Part shown: one piece after another, positions 48,289-60,592 of the stretch
Layout of the letters: the number at the start of each line of letters is the position of its first letter
Numbering within the stretch: position 1 is the first letter of the stretch
Assembly: GCF_001659605.2 (NCBI RefSeq)
Contig: NC_035161.2
Span: forward strand, 30,675,691-30,739,690
DNA: 64,000 bases
Source of the DNA: Manihot esculenta
Lineage: Eukaryota; Streptophyta; Magnoliopsida; Malpighiales; Euphorbiaceae
Reading direction: 5' to 3'
Position numbers and translations under genes: made by a program
Notes under the pieces: generated by a model
The model's database searches: none
What the model saw: the letters and a program-made list of their open reading frames with translations, nothing else
Told to the model about the DNA's origin: nothing

Positions 48289-50269
48289 AGTTACTTGGAG
48301 TATCTCTTTTATATTGGTGAGAATTTAATATTGTATTTCTTATTTCAAATGTAAGAAAGTTACTTGGTGCTGTGTTTTAATAATCTTAATTTTGTAGGAA
48401 GTCTATTTTCCAGGTCATGTTAGATGATTGTCACAGTTTTATGGATTCCTGGATCAATGCTCTCGTATGGTGAGTGTTCTGAGCTATTTTTGCTGTTTCA
48501 TTTAAAAAGGTACATCTCTATTAATTTATATCGAAACCTTCTGTTAGGGACTTTTGATAATTACCCAAATTTTTTTCCCCCTTTATCCTGGGAGGGTTAG
48601 GTTTTGGTGGTAATCAAAATATTCTTTTGAGAGACCATGCCCCCTTTACTAGTTAGGTTAATCACTCATACCAGATTGTTGTAAAGCCAAAATGGGATTG
48701 TTTATGAACCAATCACATGTGATTAAGGAATGTCTTTTATCTGTGAATGAACATGTCTTAGAAACTGTCATGAAAAAAAGATTTCAGATCATATGATGAG
48801 AGGCTTTCACATTTAAAAACCAAGTTGAGGAAGAAACATCAGACATGTAAGAATTAAAAGTAACAGGATTAAAACATATGGCAGAGGATCTGCCATATGT
48901 GAAGATATATAGTGTGTAGAGTTCCTGAATTTTCTCAATCAGTCATTGTTGAGGGTTGCATTCATTTATGGCTCTCAGAGTTGGCATATTTTCCAACCTT
49001 GGATATTAGATGGAGAGACCAGTGTGGTCAACTGGTTGGTTGAGAACTTGAGATCCTTATTTAAGACTGATTGCTGACTGGAAACATTATGATTGAGAAC
49101 TAATCGGGTGACTTGGGGGGACCACAGAGCAAACCTTTAGTTCTCATATCTGTCCCTTTGGTACCTTAATAATCGCTGGGGGTACATTATTTTATGGAGA
49201 TTGCTTTTTGGCAAGGCCGACATGGTGCTTTTCGTGGTCTGGCCATGGCAACGAGTAATCCAAGCCACTGCAATTAGTCTTCCTTTGTGGTTTTGAAACT
49301 GTTATGACTTGTCAGTATTATGTTAGGGCCATTTGTTATCCATTCTGGTTTTGTTTATGCTATAATTTTGATTCTGCCCCTTCAAATTTTGTAAGGTGAA
49401 ATCAGAAGCAGTTGGATGCTTGTCATGGAGTTTTGGATCTTGAAAGCCAGGACTATGCGACAACTCGAAGCCTCTTGTGCTGTACATCCAGCTTCCATGA
49501 GTTGAAGAGGATTTGATGCAGGCTTATGGTTTTTATCTGATTTGGTCCCTGCAGAGTCCACATTATGTCTGATTTTGTTTACCAGAGGACCGAAGGAATC
49601 GTGAAGATGGATTAAGATGGGACATGTCGGGTTGATGTACTGTTGCAATACATGATTCAGTTGTTTAATTGTCAAGATGAGGGTTTATTGCCCACGTAAA
49701 CATGTAGCTTGAGTTATGCATTTCTGTCTTCCATTTGTTGAGATGTGAGAGTCTATATTGACTTGTGTTTGTTTCTGATAAACCTAGACTTCCGCCGTGA
49801 TTTTACATACAATGTTGTTTAATAATGCAATCTTATGTGTTTGTCTTATCTGTCCTTTTAAGAATTAGATTGATGATTGAGAGTAGGGCATTGTCATTAT
49901 GAAACTAACAGTCTGCTGCATTTTCCATGGCAGCTCAAGCCCAGATTGACGTGGTAAGTCTGTGAAAGGCCAGAATGCATTATTTCTTTTGAAAAAAAAA
50001 AAAAAAAATTCTACCTTATATGTTCCAAGCAATAGCTATCAATTTGAAAGTACATTGAAGTCCTACTCCAAATCACTTTAATTTTAATGATCCAAACCCT
50101 CGTGTTATATAACCAAAAAAGGGTTAATTTTTGGTGAATGATAGATTGTTATCAGGCGGACAAGCATCTAATCATTGTTGGAATTGGACTGAAAATGGTA
50201 AAACTTGACTAGAAAATAAGTGATAAAAATGAGGGACAGGCACCTCTCCCTTGTTCTCTTTTGTGTTCT

Positions 50270-51035
50270 GTCGTTTAGGGTTTTAATACCCTTGCCCCTT
50301 AGCCGATGTGGGTTTGATGTGTATAATTTTTGTTGGTTTTTATTTTTCCCGGTAGGTTGTGCTTATGTGAGGGTTTCTACCTAATGCCTGCAGCTTGAGC
50401 TTTTTCTCTATGCTGAAAGTTGCTTAGTTGATTCGGTTATGGCTGCGGTAGTCTCCATTTTGGGAGACTTCAAGGGGAACAGAGGATGATATCTTGAGGA
50501 CGTATCTTCTGTATCTTCTGTCAAAATGAAGGCGTCAGTACCTTAATGACTATATGAGAGTGAGAAGCCAAGAGCTATGCCAAGCCTCTCTAGATCTCGA
50601 CTATTGAGTTTTCTGGGCTCTCTTAAAGATTGTCGATGGATGGTAGCAGCCAACTCTGCTCTTTTTCATTTAGGGATCTCTGTTTGGGTTGACTCATTCT
50701 TTGACTTTGCATGTCTCTTTGTTGTATTTTCTTGGCCTACATGTGGCCCTGGTGTTCCTGGTGATGGAGCAGATGGTTCCAGAAGGTTGAAGATGGACGA
50801 GTGGCACTAAGAATCATGGAATCGGGTCCCTGAACCAGGTTGGAGCTTTGAGCTGGTGCCTTTTAGAGTCTTAGGATTTTCTTTATATTCTGGGTCACAA
50901 GCCTTTCTTTCTAGACCTGATAGATTATTATCTTTCTGTTTTGGGCATCTGGCCTTGATGATGTATCTCAGCCCTTGGGCTTGCACTTTCACTTTATCAG
51001 CTATGAAATATTTTTTATCTCCTGAAAAAAAAATC
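50270..51035 (+). mobile_element. Possible 3' end of a LINE-like retroelement
   Basis: The stretch is GC-richer than its surroundings and ends in CTATGAAATATTTTTTATCT followed by CCTGAAAAAAAAA, similar to the tail of plant LINE 3' regions. No reverse transcriptase or RNase H motif is readable and no target duplication was found. The longest frame (50577-50810) is not recognisable. Confidence 0.25.
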
Positions 51036-52180
51036 AGTTGTATATTAATAATAGAACAGAAGACCTAAAAATGGTAAAGGGGAAAACGATATATCAAAGG
51101 AAAACTTTACAGATTAAATGAAGCATAAACCAGAAGAGAAGAGGTGAAAGGACCAAACCATCTCTACTGGCAAACCCACGAGCAACCCACAAAATCACTG
51201 TCAACTGAAACCTACAATGCATACAAATCAGACAAAACTGATGGCCATGATTAGGCCCAAGAGGCCCCCCCCCCCCCATCATCCCACTCCCACAATATGA
51301 GGAGTACCCTTTTGCTCATTTTCATGGAGATGATGACTATCACAACACATGCGCATGCACATGCAAATAACCATTCCCCCTGTCCTGTGTGGCCCCCTTT
51401 TTCCATTCCATTCCCTAATTTACCACAATTTCCCTTTTTCTTTCTTTCTTTCATTTTCGTCCTCTAACTTCCAAACAAACAATACTCCATCTTGAAAACT
51501 ACCCTTCACTGATTTTTAGTTATCCTCTGCCACCACTATCCTTCTAAGCTCCATATTTTTAGTGGATGGATGTGGCATGCTATCAACTTTTAATTTGATT
51601 CCACCTCATCTTACTTTCCTTTGAATCAAGAATTTCATAAAAATTCATTAATTTTTTTATTTGAAATAAAGAAATTTAAATAAAAATAATAAATCTTAAG
51701 AAATGCTTAGCAGATGCATATGGGCTAAGCACAATGTCTCTATTTTTACGTCCAAAGATGAACCAAGTTCCTCAATAAAATTAACTCTATGAGATTTGAT
51801 TCTGAACTGAGTATATCATGAGATGAGAATTAGAAGACCGAAATGCATGGATTATTCTACCTCTGAATCAATGTGCCATAACCAACAGAATGACTTATAT
51901 ATATATAAGTTAGAAATTAAAAATTTGTCTTAATTATTATTATTATTAAGAAAATAAAATAAGTGTTGAAATGATTAATTTAATACTTTTTTTTCTACTC
52001 AACAAGTAGACTCGATGCAAATATAATATTTATAATTTAACTAGAAAATAAAAATAAAATAATAAAGTGATTTTTTTATTATTTTATTTTTTATATAAAA
52101 TAATTTATATTTAAAAGATATTTTTTCTCAAAATAATTTTTTTTAAAAATAGGGATTGAAAATTAAAGGAAAAAAATATG

Positions 52181-52215
52181 AAATCTCTCAAATTTACTCA
52201 AATGCACTTACTACG
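52181..52215. repeat. Dispersed short repeat, copy 3
   Basis: AAATCTCTCAAATTTACTCA and AATGCACTTACTACGAG match 30348-30400. Confidence 0.5.
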
Positions 52216-52238
52216 AGAGGGAAAGCTTTCACACCATA

Positions 52239-52427
52239 ATGGATGCAGTACGAAAAATGGAGGCTAGTGCCATTATACAGGAGGCAGTAAAACAGCAAAC
52301 GGCACAGCCCTCGAATTTCAAGACCCTAGGTTCAGGAAAGTTCGACCTCTCTTCTTTGAGTACAACGACTTCGGGTAGTAAAAAGTTGGACAGAGGCTCT
52401 AAAAAGTCGAAGAAAAATAAATTCTGA
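52239..52427 (+). other. Small open frame, 62 residues, unrecognised
   Basis: The frame is complete from ATG to TGA and has a composition unlike the AT-rich flanks: MDAVRKMEASAIIQEAVKQQ at the start and a Lys/Ser-rich end (GSKKSKKNKF). It could be a captured gene fragment. It directly follows a dispersed repeat copy and precedes a 60-bp tandem duplication. No family is recognised and no promoter seen. Confidence 0.25.
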
Positions 52428-52500
52428 AACCGGTTAAAGTCGGATCTGGGATTAGATTGGGAGCTCGAGCTCAGGTTCAGATGGCTCCGAATACTAAATT

Positions 52501-52620
52501 ATTATTTTTATATATGATAATATGAATAATACCATTAAAGTCAAGGAAAATAATTTATTTTTTATTTATATATATAATAATATAAATAATACCATTAAAG
52601 TCAAGGAAAATAATTTATTT
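52501..52620. repeat. 60-bp tandem duplication, two copies
   Basis: Units 52501-52560 and 52561-52620 share AATAATACCATTAAAGTCAA and GGAAAATAATTTATTT exactly and differ only in a few bases of their AT-rich left parts. Confidence 0.95.
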
Positions 52621-53585
52621 TTTAAAAAGAGGAAATAATTTATTAATGCGAGATTACGTTAGAAAAATTGAAATTTATTTATGAGCTTGGTGTTGTTGGG
52701 TTGGATAAATGGTATTGCATTTGACTGTTGCATTGTCTCTGCTGGTGCTGGTTTTGAAATAGAGTTTTGGTCCAGTCCACATAGGCTTTGCTGTGGAGAT
52801 GCAATCCAGGGAATTCCGGAATTATATATATATATTTAAGTAAAAATGGTATATGATTTCTGATGTTTTAAAATTTACAGAAAAATATTTTATGATTAAA
52901 ACTAATAGTTTTTATTAAGTTAGCTTGGGCTTGTTTGGATTGTAAAAAAAAATTGAGGACTTATTTGAACTTTTCTCCAATTAAAAATTTTATGAATATA
53001 CAACATAAATATACTCCATTAAGGCAATGAAATTTCCTTTTATTTTTTTCTTGTATTTTTCTGAGCACTTTGCTAAGAGGTTACGGATCTGCAATTTCTT
53101 TCAAATTTTACGTACACCCCACACAATAATTCATCTGTCAACCTTGAAAGTTCCGACATCGACAACTAATTTCCTACATTTTTTTTTTCATAAAAAAAAA
53201 GAAATTGTATATTTCCATTTTTCTACTGCGAAGAAGAAGCCAAAAATCAAAGACAAAATGTTAACAAATTTAATTGCACAGGCGCCTAACTTCTATTTGG
53301 ATTTAAGATAATGAAACTGTAAAGTTATTTCTATTGATTGATATTTCTTTTTCACTTTCTATAAAGTTAAAGATTTTTTTTTTTTTAAAGGAGAGAATAA
53401 TTTATTTATCTCAACATAATTAAATTACTTTTTAAAAAGTAATTTCTCAAAAAATAATATATTTAAACTAAATAAAATAATTGAATTTTTTTTATTTAAA
53501 ATAAAGAAATTATAGAGTCCAGAAAAGAACCGCTTGTTTAGTTTTCAAGAGTAATATAAAAGGTGAGAAGCAAAATCATTGATTC

Positions 53586-56500
53586 ATGGCTAATTCCACA
53601 ATGGAACAATCTCCTTATGGTTCTCGACGACGAGAGGAAGCAGATTTTAATCTCAGAGAATGGGCTTCGAGGGCTCAAATCAGTCGTGAGAACACCAAAT
53701 CAAGAAGGTTTTCAGGATCACATATCAGAAGTTTCAGAGAAGATGCAAGGTCTTTTAGATCAAGCATTACCATCTCTAGCACTGCTTCATCTCCTGGCTA
53801 CACTCTCAAAGGTTTCTTTACTTTCTATCTATTATATTCATGTCCTTCTCTCTGTTCTTCCTTTTTAGTTTCCATTTTTTAAGCAAAACTAACTTCTGTG
53901 GTACTTGTGCTTTTTCAGAAGAAATTGACCCATCAACCTACTCCTTCACTGCAGCTCTCAAAGGTGCATTAATTACAATTTCAATGCCTTAATCTTTATA
54001 CATAATGCTGGATTTTTACTTGTTTTGGGAGTTTATTCCCTTTTTTGTGTGCAGCATTGCAGGCGAGAGCAGTTTATAACAGCTGGGAGTGCTTATCACC
54101 AGATGGGTTTGCTTTGAATTCTAAGTGGAATGAAGCAGAGAAGTACATATGTAATCCACTTTCAGGAGAGGTACCAATGGAATGTTTATCAGCTAAAACA
54201 CTCAGTGGGAGATCATTTCGTAACTCAGCAAATAGAATTACAATGTCTGCTCCTCTTGTTTACTCTACTACCCATTCGAATAAAGTCCACACAAAGCCTT
54301 ACGTTGCTACACCAGATGATTGTGTCCCTTTCCCCCTTCAAGGTTCTACCCTGTTTTCATGCCTTTGTGTGTTTGTTTTCTGTTCTATGTATTAATTGAT
54401 TAAGCTTGTCTGTGTAGAAAAGAAAATGGAGGGCACCACTAGAGATGTTGGGACTCAAAGCACACCGCCTGAGCTTAGTTCAAGTAGCCCCAGCCCTGCC
54501 TCTACTCCTCCTATTTTAGAGAGATCTTTGAAGAGATGTGAAGCAGGTGAAGATTCTCCTAAATGTAATGGCAAGTTGAGAGCTGAAGGGAAGGTACGAA
54601 TCTATGTTTTTCCCCTCTTGTTTTTTAGTACTATCACTTACTATAATTACTGATACTAATTAAGAATCAATTAGACCATAACCTTTTTCCTAGTCCTTGC
54701 ATAAGGGAACTCAAGAAACAAAAAATGAAATTCAAAAATGTTTGTTTTTTATTTTCTTCTTCCTGCTTTTTATAAAGCTGCTTTGACCTTTGTGCACTAA
54801 TGTCTTGCACATCTCTTGGTCTCTTTCTCTCCCTTGCTGATTGGTGGGTCTCTCAAGATGGAAATATGATAAATGATAATTACAAAATACCATCCAAGCC
54901 TGTGATAGAATTAGATTGGTCCCTAAGGCTATACAGCATATATGTACATGAAGAACAAGATGATTTGGCACAAGTTGTCCATTCAAATAATTTATGTGTG
55001 CCCAATCAGCATGGGGAACTGATAGATGACAATTGGTCCCTCTAACAAAATGATGGGTACATGTCCTCCCAAGTGGACACCCAAGGATTCCTTGCATGTT
55101 ATCCTCCTCTAAGTAGCCTGCTCTTCGAGTACAAACGTTTTATTTGTGTTCATGTAAGTTTCTCAGAAACATTTTTCTAACAAAAAATGTCATTCTTCTT
55201 TCTTTTTCTCTTCCTTTTTCAGAAGCTAAAGCAAAAAGTAGAAACACATTAAGTTATAACCCATTTTGGGAGTTCAAATGAATCAAATCATCTGGCCGCA
55301 TAGCATTTTTCAAAATTATCCATCTTTTTTACCCTTCCAGTAATTCTTTTCCTTGATTCATTTATGGGTTTTATTCTTTTGTTTCTGTCCTCTCTGTTTT
55401 GTCTCGTGCCACACTGAAGATGGGTCAACCTCTCGTCTCTCTTTATCGTTGCTTTAACCTTTTTTTTTATTTTATCTTTTTCTCATTTCATTTCTTTGGG
55501 TTTCTCAATGAAAGCTGCAAGACACTGCCTGTTTTCAGTTTCTTTCTTCTTTTTGGAAAACTAGCCATGTGTTTTAGGAATGGTTACAAAATAATGGTAT
55601 CATTGCTCTTCAAATTTCCACATCATTGCATTCAGGATAGCGTTCACAGTTACCTTCTATTGAGAAAATTGTGACACCTCAGTTACATGGTCTTGGAAAT
55701 CTTGACGAACTCTGTAATTGTTAGTCCCATGAATCATCATGTGAATTCAGAAAATGCTCCTCAGGCACCTGAAGTTTTGACTTTTGAGCCACATTGACCT
55801 TTAAATAATGAATGGTACTATATAACATTATCCCCATTAGAAGGTTGTTCTGGAAAGAGTTTGTATAATTCTACGGTACTGACCTAACAGAAAACTAATG
55901 GAAAAGGATATCAATGTAAAATGTAAAACCTAAAAGAAAAGATATCTATGGCTGAGATATAATCTAATTAGTGGTCAACACTAACCTTTCACAAATGTTA
56001 GGCTAGACGATGAACTGTTGAAGCTGAATGCTGTTGATATTATCTGATTTGAGTGTTTTATCTTGCTCAAGGCATTCTTAAAATTTCAATATGAGATTAT
56101 GACAAAAGTTAACTTAGTTAACATGTTAAACAATTTTTTCCTTTCAACTAAAGTCACTCTCTTTCACTGGTGAGTAGTTCAACGATCTGGTGTAAAACTG
56201 GGTTACAATACGGTCAACCTTAAAACCTTGACAACCCTTATTTCCTTCTTCTTTCTTTTGAATCAAGAAAAACGATTTTGAGCTTGAGAATTATGTATCT
56301 ACATACGAAAACAGTGAAAAAGGACAAGGGAAGTTGCAATAGTTGAGAAAATGCCATATTTAGAATTTATATAATAATTCTAAATCATGTTTCTATATAG
56401 TTTTGGTAAATAAATTATTAATTAAATTTTATTGTCAATATATTTAGCTATTATTTTCAGCAATACTTCAGTTTTTTTTTACTGGTTTGTTAACGTGTAT

Positions 56501-57029
56501 TTTAGCATTTGTCCAATTATAATTAAATTTTCAATTTATGAATAAAATAATAACTATCACCACCCCTGAAAAACGATATGATGCATGGTTATTTTTCAAT
56601 GCAACAACATTGACCGAGTCCACACACACACACAATGAATGAAAAAGAAAGAAAGCAATCAGAAACTTATTTTTGTCATTTATAGAAAGAAAATTTCAAT
56701 GAAGTGACTAAACATTCCCCATCCGGGAAAATAATAAGACATGTATAACATTCAGAGGAGCAGAAGTGATAGGAATAATTAATGTGACACAGTGATGTGA
56801 ATGGCATTGGCAGGTGGAAGAAGAGAAAGAAACAAGAAGGGAAAAAGAAGAAGAAACAGCAAAAGGAGAAAGCGAAAAGGAGGAGAGAAAGAAAAAGGAA
56901 CACGAGCAAATGTGGAGGTGCAGCAGCAGCATGCAGGGTGGGTGCTTGTCATGGATGAGAAAAAGGCAGAGGGAGAAACAAAAACCAAGAAAGAGGAACA
57001 TCTTTCTCATTAATCTTGAAGGATGTTAA
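53586..57029 (+). CDS. Uncharacterised plant-specific basic protein
   Basis: Five exons: 53586-53811, 53919-53963, 54055-54342, 54418-54593, 56814-57029; phases 1, 1, 1, 0; 316 residues. The N-terminal half is Ser/Arg-rich (REWASRAQISRENTKSRRFS). The middle carries YNSWECLSPDGFALNSKWNE and AEKYICNPLSGEVPMECLSA, which read as an ordered conserved block. Then comes a Ser/Pro linker beginning RDVGTQSTPPELSSSSPSPA, reminiscent of plant proteins with a membrane-associated disordered region. The last exon is a charged Glu/Lys helix (coiled-coil-like) ending CLSWMRKRQREKQKPRKRN and LINLEGC; the terminal Cys and basic cluster could mean membrane attachment. I recognise the style of the family but not a function; a remorin-type relationship was considered and is not supported. 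Intron 4 is about 2.2 kb. Confidence 0.8.
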
Positions 57030-58303
57030 AAATCAAAGAAAGGGAAATATTTGGAGGGTTTTCAAGATTCCTTCTCCCACTCAAACAGAAAGAAAGGAAG
57101 AGATTTTGAGAGAGAGAGATCTTGACATGCATGCATGAATTTGTACCTGTGGTGGGGAAAATGAGGGCAGCAATCATGGATGGACAGAGGTGAAAGATAG
57201 TGGCAATGACATATATGGTGGTGGGGATTATATTTGTTCTGTTCTTTTCTTTTTTTATTTTTTTTCTTTAAATTTTTGGGTTACAGTAGGAAGTGATGTT
57301 ATGTGTTGTTTTTTTTACTTTGTTATGGTGGAAATTGGCTGACAGCTTTTGGGTTCACGTGGGAGCTTTTGTTTGTGGCTTTAGTATGGAAAGGTTCCTC
57401 TTTTTCATTTCATACCTACAAACATAGCATAATTTCATTTCACTGAGAAAATTAATAAACATTTGGTAAATTTTTTAGCTATCACAATTACTCAATTTGA
57501 AAATCAACTTCTTATCAGCAGCAGCAGACACAATAAGACAATGAAAAAGGAGTCACTTGAGGTCATTTATTTCATGTCTTGGATTTTCTTAGCACTTACA
57601 TATATCCACATGCATCATTTCTCCTCTTTTTATATATATAAAATTTATTTTGGTTTTTGAGTTTACACGTTAGAATTTATTGAAATTCTTATTATTCAAG
57701 TTATGACGAACAACTGGAGTATATATCTTAAATCCGACCAGAATAATATATGCAATATGCAATAACAATTTTCTCTTGTTATTGCAAGCATTTTAGAGGA
57801 CAGTTGGAGCTAGTATCAGTTGAACCACTTTGACATAATTACAAAATCGATTTGAAAATTTTGACATATTGATTTTGGCAGCAGAAGACACTTCCCATTT
57901 GATAGAAACTTCTTAATCCTTTTTTTTGCGTTCAAAAGCTTTGTTTCCTCGAAACAGAACCCATATTCATAGTTTCTTTTCTTTCAGTCTTTCCATCTCT
58001 CACCGATTTCACACCAAACTCAGAATTCTCTATCACTTCAATGATTTAAAGTCCTTCAATAAAAATTTATATTACCTGGTGTAGATTTTTTTGGTATTAG
58101 AAAAGGAGAGAACAAGTCTCAATTTTGAAAAAAAAAAAATGTTACCATTTGGGAGGAAAGTGGAGAGTTGAGTTGGAAGCAGCAGGGCATCAAGCAATTA
58201 CCTACCTGCTTAATTCATTCTAGAAATGGAATGAAAATGAAACAGCAAATCATCCAAACATCCTATTCTAAAATACTCACATTTTAAGTTGTTTTGGAAA
58301 AAA

Positions 58304-59427
58304 AACCATTTTAATCCCTTAACTATTAGCCAATAGTCAATTAAGCTCTTAAATTTTTTTTTGAATTCAGTCAAACCTCTCGCCTTTCAATTTCTAACTA
58401 ATAATCCAAATTTGACGGTATTAATTAAGAGAGTGAAATAAATTAATAAAATAAAATTTTAATGAATAAAATATTAATTTTATATTTTAAATAATTAAAA
58501 TAAAAATAACATAAATAATTTCTTCTCACTGCCTTTGACCCTCTCATCAACCTTGCAATTTCTCTCTCAAAAATGGAGATTTGTCTATCAAGCAACAAAT
58601 CTAGCAAGTGAAGCAACTAAGCAGCCCCCTTAATACAAAACACAGCACAATTCCTCTCCCCAATTGTCCAAGAGTTGGATCTCAACCCAATCCAATAATC
58701 AGACAAAATTACCCATACTGAAAAGTAAAAATAGATTCTGAGAGGGGGAGAGAGAAGAATATATAGAAAAATTGACGGAAAAACTCATAGCGGATTGCAA
58801 CCAGAAAATTGCTACGGGTATTTTGCTTCATAATACAAAGTCTATCACACAAAAGAAGCTAAACATGTGGGATTGCATCAAGCTTCGGGCATGTATCAAT
58901 TGGAGCATTTTCAATTATGATGGAAGCTGCTAGTAGAGAGGAGAAGGACAAAGAAAGAGGAAAAGGGGTGGGTATATGATTCCTTTCTCTCTCATTCCAT
59001 TTTTCACAATGTTACTAAAACTTATGTGGATTTTGGCTTTAAAATATAGAAGGGAGGGAAGAAAAAAGAGGAAGAAGAAGAGCAAGAAATTGTTCTTATT
59101 TTTCTATTTTATAACTTTAAAAAAATCTTTAAAAGATGAATGTTTAATAGAGTTATTTTCATGAAACTGGACCTGAAAGAGTCTAGACTTCTAGTAACAG
59201 TAGGTGTGCCTTCAGTTGAGGAGAGCTGTTCACAAGCAGTGGTTATAAGCTCTTTCTTGTTTCGGTTCAGAAGAGGCTACGCACCTTCAGTTGCACTAGT
59301 GAATTGATTAACCGATTGGGCATAATTAGTTTAAAAATATAATATGCGAAATTAATTAGACTGAACTTAAAAAAATTTTAGGAGATTAATTAACTATTTG
59401 CTAACAGTTAAAAGGGTTAAAATGCGA
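58304..59427. mobile_element. Non-autonomous element with imperfect inverted ends (about 1.1 kb)
   Basis: The left end (from about ACCATTTTAATCCCTTAACT through TTAGCCAATAGTCAATTAAG and AATTCAGTC) is mirrored by the reverse complement of the right end (CATTTTAACCCTTTTAACTG, TTAGCAAATAGTTAATTAAT, AAGTTCAGTC) over about 75 bp with substitutions. The interior is not AT-only: 58530-58960 has mixed, partly purine-rich sequence. No target duplication is clear and no coding frame is recognised. Confidence 0.55.
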
Positions 59428-60146
59428 CATTTGCTTCTTCTTTTTTTCTACTTAAATTACAAAAGATTAGAGATGATGTAATGGAGAATTTTGAGAAAAC
59501 CGTATTCAAGACTAGTTTTCAATTTTAATTAGAGCTAGTTAAAAAAAACAAACAATAAAATAGCATTCAGTTTCACCATTCCTCAAAATTCCCTTCATGT
59601 TAAGGGAATAATTCTTCGTTTTCAATCATAACAATTCTATATTGTTCTTATCAGCTTTGTCCATCATTTCATTCAGTTATTCTTTCCAACCTGCTTTCAT
59701 CTATATATATAGAGAGAGAGACAAAGATTACATGTCGCAAAATATAGACGGAAAAGTAAATCTTAAACATCAGAATATAAAATTTCCGGGAAGACACTAA
59801 TGAACAAAAGCTCAAGTAAATGGCAGAATAGATGATACCGTGAAAACTTAATGAAGACAACAAATTGGCATTTAAATTGGAAATTAGCTTTGTAGTATAG
59901 ATTTCATCGTTTCAATATGCATGCAATTCTGCAGCTACCACATGCCTCGAATAACATCAAAATTTTTATTAAGATTAGACACAGAAAAGTAGGACTTACC
60001 CACTTCAGCTGTGATGCCGGTTCCAAACAATGAGGCAAATTTTGCCCGAAAATCATTATTTCAGCATACAGATTGCATCCACACTTATTTGTTTACTAAG
60101 AATAGGCACAAGAATATCAAACACTCGGCAAATCCTCAACATCAGG

Positions 60147-60217
60147 AATTAAATCCTCAATATAAAAAGGGAATAAGAGGTAAGGGCCTTCACAAATTAA
60201 ATCCTCAATATAAAAAG
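60147..60217. repeat. 23-bp direct repeat pair
   Basis: AATTAAATCCTCAATATAAA plus AAG occurs at 60147-60169 and 60195-60217, 48 bp apart. Confidence 0.9.
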
Positions 60218-60592
60218 CTAGGACATGCTTATATTCCTAGCTTATCCTTAATTACAAAGAAACAAATATAGAAGTAGGAACGTTTTGGGTTTTCAATAAG
60301 TAGACTTTAAATTGGGTTCTAGCAAAATTATATCACTTTTATCATGAATTCAAGTCTTTCAAAATGACTTAATTTTTTAACTCAAAGAATTGAATTATAG
60401 CAACTTTAAACTTTTCAAGAATGAGAATTGGTCAAACTAAATTGAACTAAACTGAATTCAACTCTTTCATTTTTAAACTTTTCAAATACAGATAGATGCC
60501 CCAGAAAAAAAACAGCATCCAGTAATTCAGATAATTTTACTATGTAGACCAATCAACATTTGTTGTTTCTTAATGCATATTAAGAAACATAC

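Larger units (their letters stand above)
48289..53585. other. 3' UTR and repeat-bearing spacer
   Basis: After the stop at 48288, 48400-48475 looks like a possible spliced 3' UTR piece (AG before, GTGAGT after). 50270-51035 may be a retroelement relic. A 13-base C-run lies at 51265-51277. The rest is AT-rich. Open frames at 49382, 50577, 50807 and 51094-51454 have no recognisable product. Confidence 0.4.
57030..60592. other. Spacer with a large inverted-repeat element
   Basis: Contains the probable 3' UTR of the previous gene, AT-rich DNA, the element at 58304-59427, a short compound (TA)n(GA)n run near 59701-59720, and a 23-bp direct repeat at 60147 and 60195. A possible minus-strand exon near 60010-60090 ends at a GT donor (AAGTGG then GTAAGT) but its start is unclear. 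Confidence 0.4.

Noticed and set aside
53552..53563. TAATATAAAAGG as a TATA box for the 53.6 kb gene
   Set aside because: It is only about 25 bp from the ATG, leaving essentially no 5' UTR; it could be chance in AT-rich DNA.
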